Source: Amycolatopsis sp. CA-126428
Lineage (GTDB): Bacteria; Actinomycetota; Actinomycetes; Mycobacteriales; Pseudonocardiaceae
Length of the DNA stretch: 64,000 nucleotides
Assembly: GCF_002904335.1 (NCBI RefSeq)
Contig: NZ_PPHF01000074.1
Location: 496,001-560,000 of the forward strand
Direction: 5' to 3'
The stretch's first letter is position 1. Each line of letters opens with the position of its first letter. This document shows, piece after piece, positions 26,168-35,277 of the stretch. The notes beneath the pieces were generated by a model. It did no database searches and was not told where the DNA came from. It saw only the letters and a program-made list of their open reading frames with translations. Made by a program: the position numbers and the translations under genes.

Positions 26168-27247
26168 GTGATCGACATACTTTTCGTCGGAGTGGGGCTC
26201 TTCGCCCTGTTCGCCGGAATCTGGCGAGCGGCCCGCGCGCGACGGACCGGCGCGGGCGCGGGCCTGGCCGTCTCGCTCATCGCGCTCGGCGCAGCGTTCT
26301 GCTTCCTGTCGAACCGGGCGCAGCAGTTCGAAAGCGAGCTCTACCCGAGCCTCGGCCGGCTGCTGTCGAACCTGGCGACGATGGTCGCGGCCTACGGCAT
26401 CGGCCTGACGGTGGCGGAGATCAGCGGCACCCGCGACCGGGGGCGCCGCACCCGGCTGGTCGCGCTCGGCGTGGCGTTGACGGTGCTGGTGGTGACGTTC
26501 TTCAGCACTCCGGGCCTGCCGCGCGGCATCGGCCTGTTCGACGAGCTGTACCGCACGCACCCGACGCTCGTGGTCTACGTCTTCACCTACACCGTGTACC
26601 TGGGTTTCGCGGTGCTCGACATCGGTTTCGTGGCGGCGGTGACGATCCGGGCGAGCGGGGGAGCGCTGCGCGCCGGTCTCGCGCTGTTGCTGCTGGCGTC
26701 GGCGTTCGCGGTGGCGTATCTGGGCGGCAAGGTGGCCGGGACGATCCGCGCCCTGCAGGCCGAGCACCCGGTCAAGGCGTTGTGCCGCGGACCGTTCTCG
26801 ACGTTGCCGTGCGCGCTGGACGTCGGATTCCCGGCGGTCTCGGTGCTGCTCATCGTCGTGGGCCTGACGATTCCGGCGGTCCCGGGCCTGGCGGCATCGC
26901 GCCGTGACGCGCGAACGCTCCGCCTGCTCCGGCCGCTGCGCGCCCACCTGACGCGCCGGTTCCCGGAGATCGCGCGCCTCGATCCGGCGGGGTCGTCCCG
27001 CCGGGAGCGTCTGCTGACGGCGATGAGCGAGACCAATGACGGCTTGATCCTGGCGGGCGCGACTCCGGACCTGGCCCCGGCGACGGTGGCGAGGCTGGTG
27101 CGGGACCTGCCGGACGAGCCGTCCGAGACGGAGCCGTCCACCGCGGCAGCGGAACCGTTCGCCGCGGACGTCGCCCGGCTGCGCGCGATCGCCCGCGCGT
27201 ACCGGAAGCTCGCGGGAACGACGGCGGCCGAGACCACCCGTCCGTGA
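26168..27247 (+). CDS. MAB_1171c-like seven-helix membrane protein
   Basis: A 359-residue membrane protein with about seven hydrophobic segments in the first ~240 residues and a ~120-residue cytoplasmic C-terminus. It resembles the actinobacterial MAB_1171c/DUF6545 family (conserved stretches such as FLSNRAQQFESELYP and YLGFAVLDIGFVAAV with later RFPEIARLDP). It begins 9 bp after the peptidase gene, completing a regulator-peptidase-7TM cassette. The layout suggests a membrane sensor, but no ligand site is recognisable. Function of the family is, to my knowledge, unassigned. Confidence 0.72.
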   Translation: MIDILFVGVGLFALFAGIWRAARARRTGAGAGLAVSLIALGAAFCFLSNRAQQFESELYPSLGRLLSNLATMVAAYGIGLTVAEISGTRDRGRRTRLVALGVALTVLVVTFFSTPGLPRGIGLFDELYRTHPTLVVYVFTYTVYLGFAVLDIGFVAAVTIRASGGALRAGLALLLLASAFAVAYLGGKVAGTIRALQAEHPVKALCRGPFSTLPCALDVGFPAVSVLLIVVGLTIPAVPGLAASRRDARTLRLLRPLRAHLTRRFPEIARLDPAGSSRRERLLTAMSETNDGLILAGATPDLAPATVARLVRDLPDEPSETEPSTAAAEPFAADVARLRAIARAYRKLAGTTAAETTRP

Positions 27248-27259
27248 CGGTGGCGCCGC

Positions 27260-27772
27260 TCACCCGGCGAAGGGTGCCTCCAGCCGCGGCTCCCAGCCGC
27301 GGTCCGTGAGCGCCACCAGCTGCAGCGCCTCCGCACGATCGGCCAGCGGCAGCAGCGGCCGCACTTCCCCGGCCACTCGTTCGAGAGCGTCCTCGGAACC
27401 GCCCATCGCGACCGTCAGGTGCGGGGCCGGGCGCGGACCGAACCGCCCGCCGTACGGCCGGACCTCCGGCCACCGGGCACAAACCGCATCGGTGATCGCC
27501 TGCAGGGCCGGGGCCGCGAGAGCCACGAACCCCGGCGTCACCACCAGCTCCGTCAACCGGACTTCCGGCGGGGGCGCGGTGGCCGCCACGGCGCGAACGT
27601 CCGCCAAGACCTCGTCGGTCAGCGAAGCATCCGGCAAGAAGGGGTACAGCGCCGTCACGTGGGCAGGCACGCCCGGACGGACCAAGGCGGGATCGACCCG
27701 CCGGGCCGCGGCCAGCGCGGGCTCGGCGGCGGGCAGCAGGATGAGCAACGCGGTGGTTCCGGGTGCGGGCAC
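27260..27772 (-). CDS. 2'-5' RNA ligase/2H phosphoesterase family protein
   Basis: A 170-residue protein with the two HxT motifs that define 2H phosphoesterases: HVT (38-40) and HLT (118-120), about 80 residues apart as in LigT. Such enzymes hydrolyse or form 2',5' or 2',3'-cyclic phosphodiester bonds in RNA or nucleotides. The GTG start at 27772 has GGAGG almost touching it, so the true start may differ slightly. It converges on the 7-TM gene with a 12-bp gap. Confidence 0.8.
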   Translation of the reverse strand: MPAPGTTALLILLPAAEPALAAARRVDPALVRPGVPAHVTALYPFLPDASLTDEVLADVRAVAATAPPPEVRLTELVVTPGFVALAAPALQAITDAVCARWPEVRPYGGRFGPRPAPHLTVAMGGSEDALERVAGEVRPLLPLADRAEALQLVALTDRGWEPRLEAPFAG

Positions 27773-27788
27773 CTCCGCATCATGGCAG

Positions 27789-28208
27789 TCAGGCGGCGGC
27801 GACCGCCGGGAACCGGGCGGACCGGGCCAGCGCCAGGCTCCGCCGGCACAGCTCCACCAGCTCCTGGTTGGCCCGGCTGTGCGGGATCGCCCCGCACAGC
27901 CCGCACCGGATGGTGACCTCGCCGGCCAGCTCGTCCACCGCGACCAGCGCCTGGTGGTCGCAGCGACGGCACCACCGGTACCCGATGGCGGGGTTCGTGT
28001 GCACCGGCGACGCCACGCAGTCGTGCAGCCAGCGGTGGTGCGTCCGGCACGTCACGCGGTCGGTCGGATCCAAGCCACCGGCGTCCTCCACGTGGTCTTC
28101 GTGCGCCAGGGTCGCCGCCAGCAGTGGGTGCCGCGGTGCTGACGGCCGGTCTTCCGGATCCGGGCCGCCCTCCGCGTGGTGGTCGCCGCATCGGCACTTC
28201 TCGGTCAT
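27789..28208 (-). CDS. Cys/His-rich zinc-ribbon-like hypothetical protein
   Basis: A 139-residue protein with several potential metal-binding sites: KCRCGDHH near the N-terminus, CRTHHRWLHDC, WCRRCDHQ and CGLCGA. The last two pairs look like a zinc ribbon. ATG 28208 follows GGGGGCGAC. It lies 16 bp upstream of the 2H phosphoesterase gene on the same strand and may be cotranscribed with it. Not recognised; possibly an RNA- or protein-binding zinc protein. Confidence 0.6.
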   Translation of the reverse strand: MTEKCRCGDHHAEGGPDPEDRPSAPRHPLLAATLAHEDHVEDAGGLDPTDRVTCRTHHRWLHDCVASPVHTNPAIGYRWCRRCDHQALVAVDELAGEVTIRCGLCGAIPHSRANQELVELCRRSLALARSARFPAVAAA

Positions 28209-28350
28209 GTCGCCCCCAGTGGTCGGGTTGTGCGTTGCCTCGAGTGTGAGCGGGGCAACAGCGTGCCGACAACCGGAAAAAAGCGCAGTTTCGACCGGCG
28301 GCACGTCACCCGCGGTAGGCGGATGAGCGGACTTCGGCGCGCGGGTATGC

Positions 28351-28362
28351 GAACATATGTTC
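28351..28362. promoter_or_regulatory. LexA/SOS box
   Basis: GAACATATGTTC is a perfect palindrome that matches the Gram-positive SOS box CGAACRNRYGTTC (preceded by C). It ends 1 bp before the DNA polymerase IV start codon, so the gene is probably DNA-damage inducible and its mRNA leaderless or nearly so. Confidence 0.85.
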
Positions 28363-28363
28363 T

Positions 28364-29554
28364 ATGACCGACGAGGGGCCCATCCTGCACGCCGACCTCG
28401 ACTCGTTCTACGCGTCGGTCGAACAGCGCGACGACCCCGCGCTGAAGGGCCGGCCGGTGATCGTCGGCGGCGGGGTCGTGCTCGCCGCGAGTTACGAGGC
28501 CAAGGCCTACGGCGTGCGCACCGCGATGGGGGGCGCGCAGGCCCGCCGGCTGTGCCCGCACGCGGTCGTCGTGCGGCCGCGGATGTCGGCGTACCTGGCG
28601 GCCAGCCGGGCGGTCTTCGAGGTCTTCCACGACACCACGCCGTGGGTGGAAGGCATCTCGATCGACGAAGCGTTCCTGGACGTCGGAGGGCTGGCCAGGA
28701 TCGGCGGGCGGCCGAGCCACGTCGCCGAACGGCTGCGCACCGCCGTCGCCGAGCGGGCGGGGCTGCCGATCACCGTCGGGGTGGCGCGGACGAAGTTCCT
28801 CGCCAAGGTGGCCAGCCGCGTCGCCAAGCCCGACGGCCTGCTCGTCGTCCCGCACGACGGCGAGCTGGCCTTCCTGCACCCGCTGCCGGTTTCGGCGCTC
28901 TGGGGCGTCGGCAAGGTCACCGCCGAGAAGCTGCGGGCGCGCGGCATCACGACCGTCGGCCAGCTGGCCGCGTCCGAACACGTGGACCTCGTCGGCCTGC
29001 TCGGCCGGGCCGCCGGATCGCACCTGCACCACCTGGCGCTCAACGACGACCCGCGCCGCGTCGAGCTCGGCACGCGGCGGCGCTCGATCGGCGCCCAGCG
29101 GGCCCTCGGGCGTGGCCGGCGGACCCCGGCCGAGCTCGACGTCGTCCTGGTCGCGCTGATCGACCGGATCGCCCGCCGGTTGCGCGCGGCCCGCCGCGTC
29201 TGCCGGACGGTGACGATCCGCCTGCGCTTCGCCGACTTCTCCCGCGCCACCCGTTCGCACACGCTGACCGACCCGACCGCCGGCACCGGCGTGCTGCTCG
29301 CCGCGGCGCGGGAGTTGCTCGTCGCCGCGCTGCCGCTGATCGCCGACCGCGGGATCACCTTGCTGGGCGCGGCGCTGTCCAACTTGGCCGACGACAACCC
29401 GTTCCAGCCTGCTCTGCCGTTCGAACGGCAGCGGGCGACCGAGCTGGATACCGCGCTCGACGCTGTGCGGGACCGGTTCGGGAAGGCGGCGGTCACCCGT
29501 GCGGTGTTGCTCGGGCGGCCGGACGATCTCGAAGTGCCGATGTTGCCTGACTGA
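28364..29554 (+). CDS. dinB: DNA polymerase IV (Y family)
   Basis: A 396-residue translesion polymerase. The catalytic palm motifs are LHADLDSFYASVEQ (first metal-binding Asp) and GISIDEAFLDV (Asp-Glu pair). The thumb helix-hairpin-helix is ALWGVGKVTAEKLRARGI, and the little-finger domain contains KFLAKVASRVAKPDG and RTVTIRLRFADF. No C-terminal beta-clamp motif of the LF type is obvious; LPFERQ may serve. The SOS box directly before the ATG implies LexA control. Monocistronic. Confidence 0.92.
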   Translation: MTDEGPILHADLDSFYASVEQRDDPALKGRPVIVGGGVVLAASYEAKAYGVRTAMGGAQARRLCPHAVVVRPRMSAYLAASRAVFEVFHDTTPWVEGISIDEAFLDVGGLARIGGRPSHVAERLRTAVAERAGLPITVGVARTKFLAKVASRVAKPDGLLVVPHDGELAFLHPLPVSALWGVGKVTAEKLRARGITTVGQLAASEHVDLVGLLGRAAGSHLHHLALNDDPRRVELGTRRRSIGAQRALGRGRRTPAELDVVLVALIDRIARRLRAARRVCRTVTIRLRFADFSRATRSHTLTDPTAGTGVLLAAARELLVAALPLIADRGITLLGAALSNLADDNPFQPALPFERQRATELDTALDAVRDRFGKAAVTRAVLLGRPDDLEVPMLPD

Positions 29555-30480
29555 GGTTTCCCGGCAGCCTCCGCGGAGTTCGTGGCGGGTGATGACGAGG
29601 GCCGCTCGGCGGATGCGGTACCGCGTGGCGCAGTTCCGCCGCCGATGGGTGGCCGGCCACGATTTGCGATCCGGCGCGAATCCGCCGAGCGCTGGCAAAG
29701 GCGCGGCAATCGACGGCCGCGCCGGGGAGCCCGTGACACCGAGCCAGCCCGCGAACACGGGGCGAAACGGTCCAGTCCACTCTGGACGGGCCGTTGCCGG
29801 GGCGGGCCGGCTTCGAAGTCGGCCGGGACGAACGTCGCCGAAGCCGGTTCGGCGGGGCCGGCGCCGGGCGGCAGTTCCTGTTCGGCGACCTGAGTCGGCG
29901 GATGGTCGACCTCGAACCCCCGGAATCGTCGCGACGGGGCGCGGGACGCGAACGATTCGTGTCCGGCGTCGAAAATCGGATACTGGTCTATACCGGAATT
30001 GCCGCGCATCGGGCACGCTTCGCCGAACCGGCTCCGGTGCACCGCTTCGGCGCGGGCACGGGCAGGATCGGACGGTGGGTACCGTGGAGCCGGTGGTGGG
30101 TCAGGAGTTCCTCGGCGTGGTCGCCGAGCGGGCGTGCCGCGAGGGTATCGGAGAAGATGAGCGGCACGGCGGCGGGGCGCAAATGTACCGCTCGCGCGGC
30201 GGTGGCCGTGAAGGCGGTGTGGCCGGGGCGAGGCGCATTAGCGGGAAAACCGGCGAGGTTCGCGCGGTCGTGGTACCGATTCGATTTCGAGCATATCACG
30301 AAATTGAATCGGCGCCAAAACGACGAGCATTTCGGCGCCGTTGCGGTCACTCTGGACGCGGGCGAGCCGCTCGCCCGGGCGGCCATTGTGGACGCTTCAG
30401 GGTGTCGCGCGTGCCGGGCATGATTCGACAGGTTAGGGTCAGTCCGACCGTGTTCTGGAGAAGATGAGGAACGACGAATC
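29555..30480. other. 926-bp region without a supported gene
   Basis: No reading frame here has family features. The longest plus-strand frames (29499-30467 and 29794-30423) are Arg/Gly-rich and lack motifs. A short stretch of the second, around 29820-30060, has plausible codon use and could be a gene remnant. An AT-richer patch with a hairpin lies at 30276-30330. The region precedes lsr2 and may hold long-range regulatory DNA. Confidence 0.5.
30276..30312. repeat. Imperfect inverted repeat in AT-richer patch
   Basis: CCGATTCGATTTCG (30276-30289) and CGAAATTGAATCGG (30299-30312) form a 14-bp stem with one G-T pair and a 9-nt loop. It lies 168 bp upstream of lsr2 in an unusually AT-rich segment. 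A GGCGCC pair (30311-30316 and 30335-30340) follows. Confidence 0.55.
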
Positions 30481-30891
30481 ATGGCGCAACGGGTGCAGGT
30501 CCAGATGGTGGACGACCTCGACGGCAGCGAGGCTTCGCAGACCGTCCCCTTCAGCCTCGACGGGGTGACGTACGAGATCGACCTGTCCGAGGAGAACGCC
30601 TCCGCGCTGCGGGACGAACTGGGTCGCTACGTCGCCGCCGCGCGGCGCATCGGCGGCCGCAAGGTCCGACTCGCGACCGGCCAGTCGCTGTCCGGCCCGT
30701 CCGGCTCGGGCACCGACCGCGAGCGCAACCGGCAGATCCGCGAGTGGGCGCAGGCGAACGGCTACGAGGTCGCCGAGCGTGGCCGCCTGTCCAGCGAGAT
30801 CATCGCCGGCTTCGAGGCCGACCAGGCCGCGGCGGCCGAACCGGCCGAAGCCAAGCCGGCGCGCAAGCGAGCGACCCGCAAGAAGTCTTGA
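30481..30891 (+). CDS. lsr2: Lsr2 histone-like nucleoid protein
   Basis: A 136-residue Lsr2. The N-terminal oligomerisation domain reads MAQRVQVQMVDDLDGSEA and VPFSLDGVTYEIDLSEENA. The C-terminal DNA-binding domain has IREWAQANGYEVAERGRLSSE, where RGR is the AT-hook-like minor-groove motif. A Lys/Arg-Ala tail (ARKRATRKK) follows, longer than in M. tuberculosis. Lsr2 silences AT-rich and horizontally acquired DNA and is the actinobacterial H-NS analogue. The AT-richer upstream patch may be its own target. Confidence 0.93.
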   Translation: MAQRVQVQMVDDLDGSEASQTVPFSLDGVTYEIDLSEENASALRDELGRYVAAARRIGGRKVRLATGQSLSGPSGSGTDRERNRQIREWAQANGYEVAERGRLSSEIIAGFEADQAAAAEPAEAKPARKRATRKKS

Positions 30892-30904
30892 AAGCCGTGC
30901 CCGT

Positions 30905-30942
30905 GCCGGCGAAGCGGTGCCGGTAGGCGCAGCTTCGCCGGC
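30905..30942 (+). terminator. lsr2 terminator hairpin
   Basis: GCCGGCGAAGC (30905-30915) and GCTTCGCCGGC (30932-30942) form a perfect 11-bp stem with a 16-nt loop, 13 bp after the lsr2 stop. Confidence 0.65.
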
Positions 30943-31340
30943 CGGTCGCCGCTTGACCGTGCTCAGGTGGCGTTCGGTGTTCCCTTCGTGTCTCGCTGTC
31001 ACGCAAGCGGTTCGATGTGGACCGGCTGTGCCGGTTCTCGGTGCCGCAAACCGGGCATCGCGCCATCCGGTGGCGGCGAAAGCTTGTCGGAAAGCGGTTT
31101 CGGTGGCCAGACTGTCAGTGCTCCGTGCGGCCGGTACCGCGGCGGAGCACCGGTCCGGTGGCCGCCTCCTCCCTCGATGGCCACCGGGCCGCCTCCCGTT
31201 TGCGGCGTGACAGCCGTCAACGACGCCGCGGCGTAACCGCCGCCCGGCCCCGGTTCGCGGCTCTTCGCTCCGCCATCCGGGCGCCGACACCTTCTTCCGG
31301 TAGACATCCACCGCCTCAAGAGCGCACACTCGGCCTACTC

Positions 31341-31356
31341 CATACTGCATACAATC
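31341..31356. promoter_or_regulatory. Oxalate-regulon operator copy 1
   Basis: CATACTGCATACAATC matches the 16-bp motif [CG]ATAC[TG]G[CT]AT[AG]CAATC also present at 36560 and 44187. It includes TACAAT (31350-31355), a good -10 hexamer, so a bound repressor would cover the promoter of the OFA transporter gene. Confidence 0.65.
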
Positions 31357-31381
31357 TTCAGTTTGCTGGGAGGCGGTCGGC

Positions 31382-32692
31382 ATGGCCGAGGTGCGCGAGC
31401 TTCGGGACGTCTACGGACGGCGGTACCGCGTCGGGGAGTCCGACCGGGAACTGCTCGGCCGCCCGCGGGCGTGGATCACCGCGCTTGCCGCCGCGGCCAT
31501 GCTCGCCGCCGGGGTGCAGCAATACGGCTTCGGCGCGATCGTGCCGTCGCTGAGCCGGCTGCCCGGCTGGACGTCCGGCGGAATCGCCCTCACCCTCGCG
31601 GTGTGGGCGGTCTGCCAGGCCGGGGCCGCGTTCCCGGTGGCGTGGCTCCGCGACCGCGGCCTGCTCCCCGCCCCCGTGGCGATGGCGGCCGGTGCGGTTC
31701 TGTGCGCCGCCGGGCTCGTGACGCTCGGCCATGCGACCAGCCTGTCCGCCGTGTTCCTCGGCTACTCCGTGCTCGGCGGCCTCGGCACCGGGCTGGTGTA
31801 CGCCACGTGCATCGGCGCGGTGCTGGCCTGGTTCCCGGACGGCACCGGCCCCCGCGCCGGCATCGTGAGCGGGGCGTTCGCCTACGGCAGCGTTCCCTTC
31901 GTCGTGCTCGCCGCCGCCCTGCCGGCCGCTCGCCCGGCGCTCTTGGACGTCACCGCCGCCGTCGTGCTCGTCGTCATCGCCGGGTGCGCCGCGCTGCTGC
32001 GGTACCCGCCGCGGCACTGGTGGCCCGCCACACCCGAACCCCGGGCCTGGGCGCTCGACCGGGCGCACAACCGGCGTCCCGCGGTCCGGCACTACCGGCC
32101 GGCGGAACTGTTCCGCTGCCGGACGACGCTCTCGCTGTACCTCGTCGTCGTGCTCGCGGCCGCCGTCCTGCTGTTCGACCTCGCCTACCTGGCGACGTTC
32201 ACCGCCTCGCGCAGCGGGCCCGGGCTCGCCGCGGCCGCGCTGGCGTTGCTCGCCGCGGCGACCGGCAGCGGCCGTGTCCTCATCGGACGGCTCGCCGACC
32301 GGCTCGGCCGGCACCGGATCCTGCGGTTCGCCCTGCTCGCGGGCGGTGTCGCCCAGTTCGTGCTGTTCTACTCCGGGGCTCACCGGCACGCCGCCGGCCT
32401 GCTGCTGGGCGTCGCGCTGGCCGGCCTCGGCAACGGCTGCTGTTACACGCTGCTCGTCGGCCTGGTGCGCGAGTACTTCGGCGAGGAGTCGGCGGCGCAG
32501 AACTTCGGGATCCTCTACAGCGCGAAGGCCGTCGGTGCCGTGGTGGGGATCGCCCCGGCCACGCTCGTCGTGACGGCGCACGGGTTCGTCGGCGCCTTCA
32601 CCGCGGCCGGCGTGCTGAGCCTGGCCGCGGCGGTGCTGTCCGGGCGGCTGACCCAGCCGGGCCGGCCCAAGTCGCTGCTGCCGGTGGCCTGA
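31382..32692 (+). CDS. OFA-family MFS transporter (oxalate/formate antiporter type) 1
   Basis: A 436-residue major facilitator with about 12 hydrophobic segments and the OFA-family block [27 protein letters not shown]. The inter-domain motif [12 protein letters not shown] and the late [19 protein letters not shown] are also typical. Its N-terminus ([19 protein letters not shown]) closely parallels that of the second OFA gene at 41828. ATG 31382 follows GGGAGG. It probably moves oxalate, formate or a related acid. It is followed after 1 bp by fdhD, linking transport to formate oxidation. Confidence 0.8.
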   Translation: MAEVRELRDVYGRRYRVGESDRELLGRPRAWITALAAAAMLAAGVQQYGFGAIVPSLSRLPGWTSGGIALTLAVWAVCQAGAAFPVAWLRDRGLLPAPVAMAAGAVLCAAGLVTLGHATSLSAVFLGYSVLGGLGTGLVYATCIGAVLAWFPDGTGPRAGIVSGAFAYGSVPFVVLAAALPAARPALLDVTAAVVLVVIAGCAALLRYPPRHWWPATPEPRAWALDRAHNRRPAVRHYRPAELFRCRTTLSLYLVVVLAAAVLLFDLAYLATFTASRSGPGLAAAALALLAAATGSGRVLIGRLADRLGRHRILRFALLAGGVAQFVLFYSGAHRHAAGLLLGVALAGLGNGCCYTLLVGLVREYFGEESAAQNFGILYSAKAVGAVVGIAPATLVVTAHGFVGAFTAAGVLSLAAAVLSGRLTQPGRPKSLLPVA

Positions 32693-32693
32693 C

Positions 32694-33527
32694 GTGGGGC
32701 GGATGACCAGCCGGCGGCGGGTGCTGCGCGTCCACGACGGCGAGCACACCACGCGGCCGGACACGCTGACCGTCGAGGAGCCCCTGGAGATCCGGGTCGC
32801 CGGGAAGCCGCTGACCATCACGATGCGGACGCCCGGCGACGACTTCGACCTCGCCGCCGGCTTCCTGGCCGGCGAAGGCGTGGTCCGCGCGGCGGCCGAC
32901 ATCCGGTCGATCCGCTACTGCGCGGGCGCCACGGCGGACGGCGGCAACACCTACAACGTCCTCGACGTCGTGCTCGCCGACGGCGTCGCCCCGCCGGACG
33001 CCTCGCTGGAGCGCAACTTCTACACGACGTCCTCGTGCGGCCTGTGCGGCAAGGCGAGCCTGGACGCCGTGCGCACGTCGGTCACCTGGCCGGTCGCCGG
33101 CGACCCGTTCGCGACCGACCCGGCGACCCTGGCCGGGCTGCCGGACGAACTCCGTGCGGCGCAACGGGTCTTCGACCGCACCGGCGGTCTCCACGCGGCG
33201 GGGCTGTTCGACGCCGACGGGAAGCTGCGGTGCCTGCGCGAGGACGTCGGCCGGCACAACGCGGTGGACAAGGTCGTCGGCTCGGCGACCCGCGACGGCG
33301 AGCTCCCGCTGTCCGGGACGGCGCTGATGGTGAGCGGCCGGGCGTCGTTCGAGCTGGTGCAGAAGGCGGCGATGGCCGGGATCCCGCTGCTGGCCGCGGT
33401 GTCGGCGCCGTCGTCGCTGGCGGTGGACCTGGCCGCCGAGCTGGGGCTGACGCTGGTCGGGTTCCTGCGCGGGACGTCGATGAACGTCTACACGCGACCG
33501 GACCGCCTGGGCCTTCAGCCGAGCTGA
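32694..33527 (+). CDS. fdhD: Formate dehydrogenase accessory sulfurtransferase FdhD
   Basis: A 277-residue FdhD. It transfers sulfur to the molybdenum cofactor so that formate dehydrogenase becomes active. The catalytic CxxC is Cys115-Cys118 (SSCGLCGK), and [16 protein letters not shown] and [12 protein letters not shown] are conserved. I prefer GTG 32694 over ATG 32703 because actinobacterial FdhD proteins usually begin MGRxTxRRRV. It serves the formate dehydrogenase encoded at 45230-49788. It converges with the LysR gene, overlapping by 13 bp. Confidence 0.9.
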   Translation: MGRMTSRRRVLRVHDGEHTTRPDTLTVEEPLEIRVAGKPLTITMRTPGDDFDLAAGFLAGEGVVRAAADIRSIRYCAGATADGGNTYNVLDVVLADGVAPPDASLERNFYTTSSCGLCGKASLDAVRTSVTWPVAGDPFATDPATLAGLPDELRAAQRVFDRTGGLHAAGLFDADGKLRCLREDVGRHNAVDKVVGSATRDGELPLSGTALMVSGRASFELVQKAAMAGIPLLAAVSAPSSLAVDLAAELGLTLVGFLRGTSMNVYTRPDRLGLQPS

Positions 33528-34390
33528 GCGAGCACGGCGGCGACGGCGGCGCCGGAGCCGGCCCGGTGCACGGCGGCGAGCCGCCAGGGTGCGGGCTGCT
33601 CGAACCGCCGCACGGTGAGGTCCGGAAACCGCGCGGCGGCGGCGGAGGGCAGAACGCAGGCGGCGAGTCCGGCCCGCACGAGCCCGGCGGCCACGGCGAG
33701 ATCATCGACTTCCAGGGAAACTCGCCGCCGCGGAAAGGCGCGGTCGACGGCTTCGCGGATCGCCCAGCCCACCGGGAAGTCCACGAGGGACAGTTCGGAG
33801 AGATCGGCGGGGGCGGAGCGTGAACCGCCGGGCGCGGTGACGAGGACCAGTTCGCCGGCGGGGAGCGGGGTGGCGACCGGTTCGGCGGAGGCGGAGTTGC
33901 GGGGAGCGGGGAGATCGGCGGCTGTGGGGCAGCTTTCCGGGTCTGCCGCACCGCCGCCGGGGAGCAGCGTCAGCGCCACGTCCACAGTGGACTCCATTAC
34001 TTCGCACCGCACCAGCTTCGGCCGCAGCTGGCGGACCTCCAGCGTCAGTCCCGGGTGCGTGTGCCGCAGCCGGGCCAGCGTCCGGTGCAGGTCCGCCAGC
34101 AAGCCCGGGCACACCCCGAGCCGGACCCGGCCGGTCACCGGGGACACCGCCGCCCGGGCGCGCTCGGCCGCCTCGAGGGCCGCCCGTGCCGCCGGGACGA
34201 ACGCCTCGCCCGCCGGCGTCAGGACCACCCGGTGCGTCGTGCGGTGGAACAGCGGTGTGCCCAGGTCACGCTCCAGCGCCCGGACCACCGTGGACACCGT
34301 CGACTGCACCGTCCGCAGTCGCTGCGCGGCCGCCGTGAAGCCACCTTCCTCGGCGACCGCCACCACCACCGCCAGCTGGCGCAGCTCCAT
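33515..34390 (-). CDS. LysR-family transcriptional regulator
   Basis: A 291-residue LysR regulator. The N-terminal winged helix contains [20 protein letters not shown] and [21 protein letters not shown]; the effector domain contains [14 protein letters not shown] and [16 protein letters not shown] elements near the C-terminus. Its ATG overlaps the sucD stop, so it is the third gene of a sucC-sucD-lysR operon. LysR genes usually diverge from their targets; being in-operon suggests feedback on this ligase locus. Inducer unknown. Confidence 0.82.
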   Translation of the reverse strand: MELRQLAVVVAVAEEGGFTAAAQRLRTVQSTVSTVVRALERDLGTPLFHRTTHRVVLTPAGEAFVPAARAALEAAERARAAVSPVTGRVRLGVCPGLLADLHRTLARLRHTHPGLTLEVRQLRPKLVRCEVMESTVDVALTLLPGGGAADPESCPTAADLPAPRNSASAEPVATPLPAGELVLVTAPGGSRSAPADLSELSLVDFPVGWAIREAVDRAFPRRRVSLEVDDLAVAAGLVRAGLAACVLPSAAAARFPDLTVRRFEQPAPWRLAAVHRAGSGAAVAAVLAQLG

Positions 34391-35274
34391 CACCGGGCGA
34401 GGACCTCGCGGGCCAGCGCCGCCGTCTCGCTCGGCGTGCGCCCGACCCGGATTCCCGCCGCTTCCAGAGCCGCCTTCTTCGCCGCGGCCGTTCCCGCCGA
34501 GCCCGACACGATCGCGCCCGCGTGGCCCATCGTCTTGCCTTCCGGGGCCGTGAAGCCCGCCACGTACCCGACGACCGGCTTCGACACGTTGGCGCGCACG
34601 AACTCCGCGGCCCGCTCTTCGGCGTCGCCCCCGATCTCGCCGATCAGCACGATCAGGTCGGTCTCCGGGTCCTTTTCGAACGCCTCGACCGCGTCGATGT
34701 GCGTGGTCCCGATGATCGGGTCGCCGCCGATGCCCACGCAGGTCGAGAACCCGATGTCCCGCAGCTCGTGCATGAGCTGGTAGGTCAGCGTGCCGGACTT
34801 CGACACCAGGCCGATCCGCCCCGGCCCGGTGATGTCGGCCGGGATGATCCCGGCGTTCGCCCGGCCGGGGGAGATGAGGCCCGGGCAGTTCGGGCCGATG
34901 ATCCGGGTCCGCCCGCCGGCCGCGACGGCGTGCGCCCACAGCCGCGCGCTGTCGTGCACCGGGACGCCTTCGGTGATCACCACCGCGAGCCCGATCCCCG
35001 CGTCCACCGCCTCGACCACGGCGTCGGCGACGAACGGCGGCGGCACGAACAGCACGCAGACGTCGGCGCCGGCCGCCGCCATCGAGTCCGCGACACTGCC
35101 GAACACCGGCAGCGAACGACCGGAAAGCTCCACCTGCTGCCCGGCTTTGCGGGGGTTGACGCCGCCGACGACGTTCGTCCCGGCGGCCAGCATCCGCCGC
35201 GTGTGCTTGGCGCCTTCGGAGCCGGTGATGCCCGAAACGACGATCCGGCTGTTCTCGTCCAGGAAGATGGCCAC
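34390..35274 (-). CDS. sucD: Succinate-CoA ligase (ADP-forming)-like alpha subunit
   Basis: A 294-residue SucD homologue with CoA-binding Rossmann motif [14 protein letters not shown], the Pro-Asn-Cys-Pro-Gly element and the phosphorylated His251 in [13 protein letters not shown]. It starts at GTG 35274, 3 bp after sucC. With SucC it interconverts an acyl-CoA and acid with ADP/ATP; succinate is the default substrate. Its position opposite the CoA-transferase operon, across a gap with an oxalate-regulon operator, suggests a specialised copy that supplies or recycles a CoA donor for oxalate activation. A malate-CoA ligase is an alternative. Confidence 0.82.
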   Translation of the reverse strand: MAIFLDENSRIVVSGITGSEGAKHTRRMLAAGTNVVGGVNPRKAGQQVELSGRSLPVFGSVADSMAAAGADVCVLFVPPPFVADAVVEAVDAGIGLAVVITEGVPVHDSARLWAHAVAAGGRTRIIGPNCPGLISPGRANAGIIPADITGPGRIGLVSKSGTLTYQLMHELRDIGFSTCVGIGGDPIIGTTHIDAVEAFEKDPETDLIVLIGEIGGDAEERAAEFVRANVSKPVVGYVAGFTAPEGKTMGHAGAIVSGSAGTAAAKKAALEAAGIRVGRTPSETAALAREVLAR

Positions 35275-35277
35275 GGC

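Larger units (their letters stand above)
30892..31381. other. Intergenic region (490 bp)
   Basis: Apart from the terminator hairpin after lsr2 and the GntR-type operator before the OFA transporter, I see no gene. Short Arg/Pro-rich frames on both strands have no motifs or ribosome sites. Confidence 0.6.

Noticed and set aside
29794-30423. 209-residue plus-strand open frame upstream of lsr2
   Set aside because: Arg/Gly/Ser-rich with no motif, no ribosome site and no family resemblance; only a short central stretch has plausible codon use. Left as a possible remnant in the intergenic entry.
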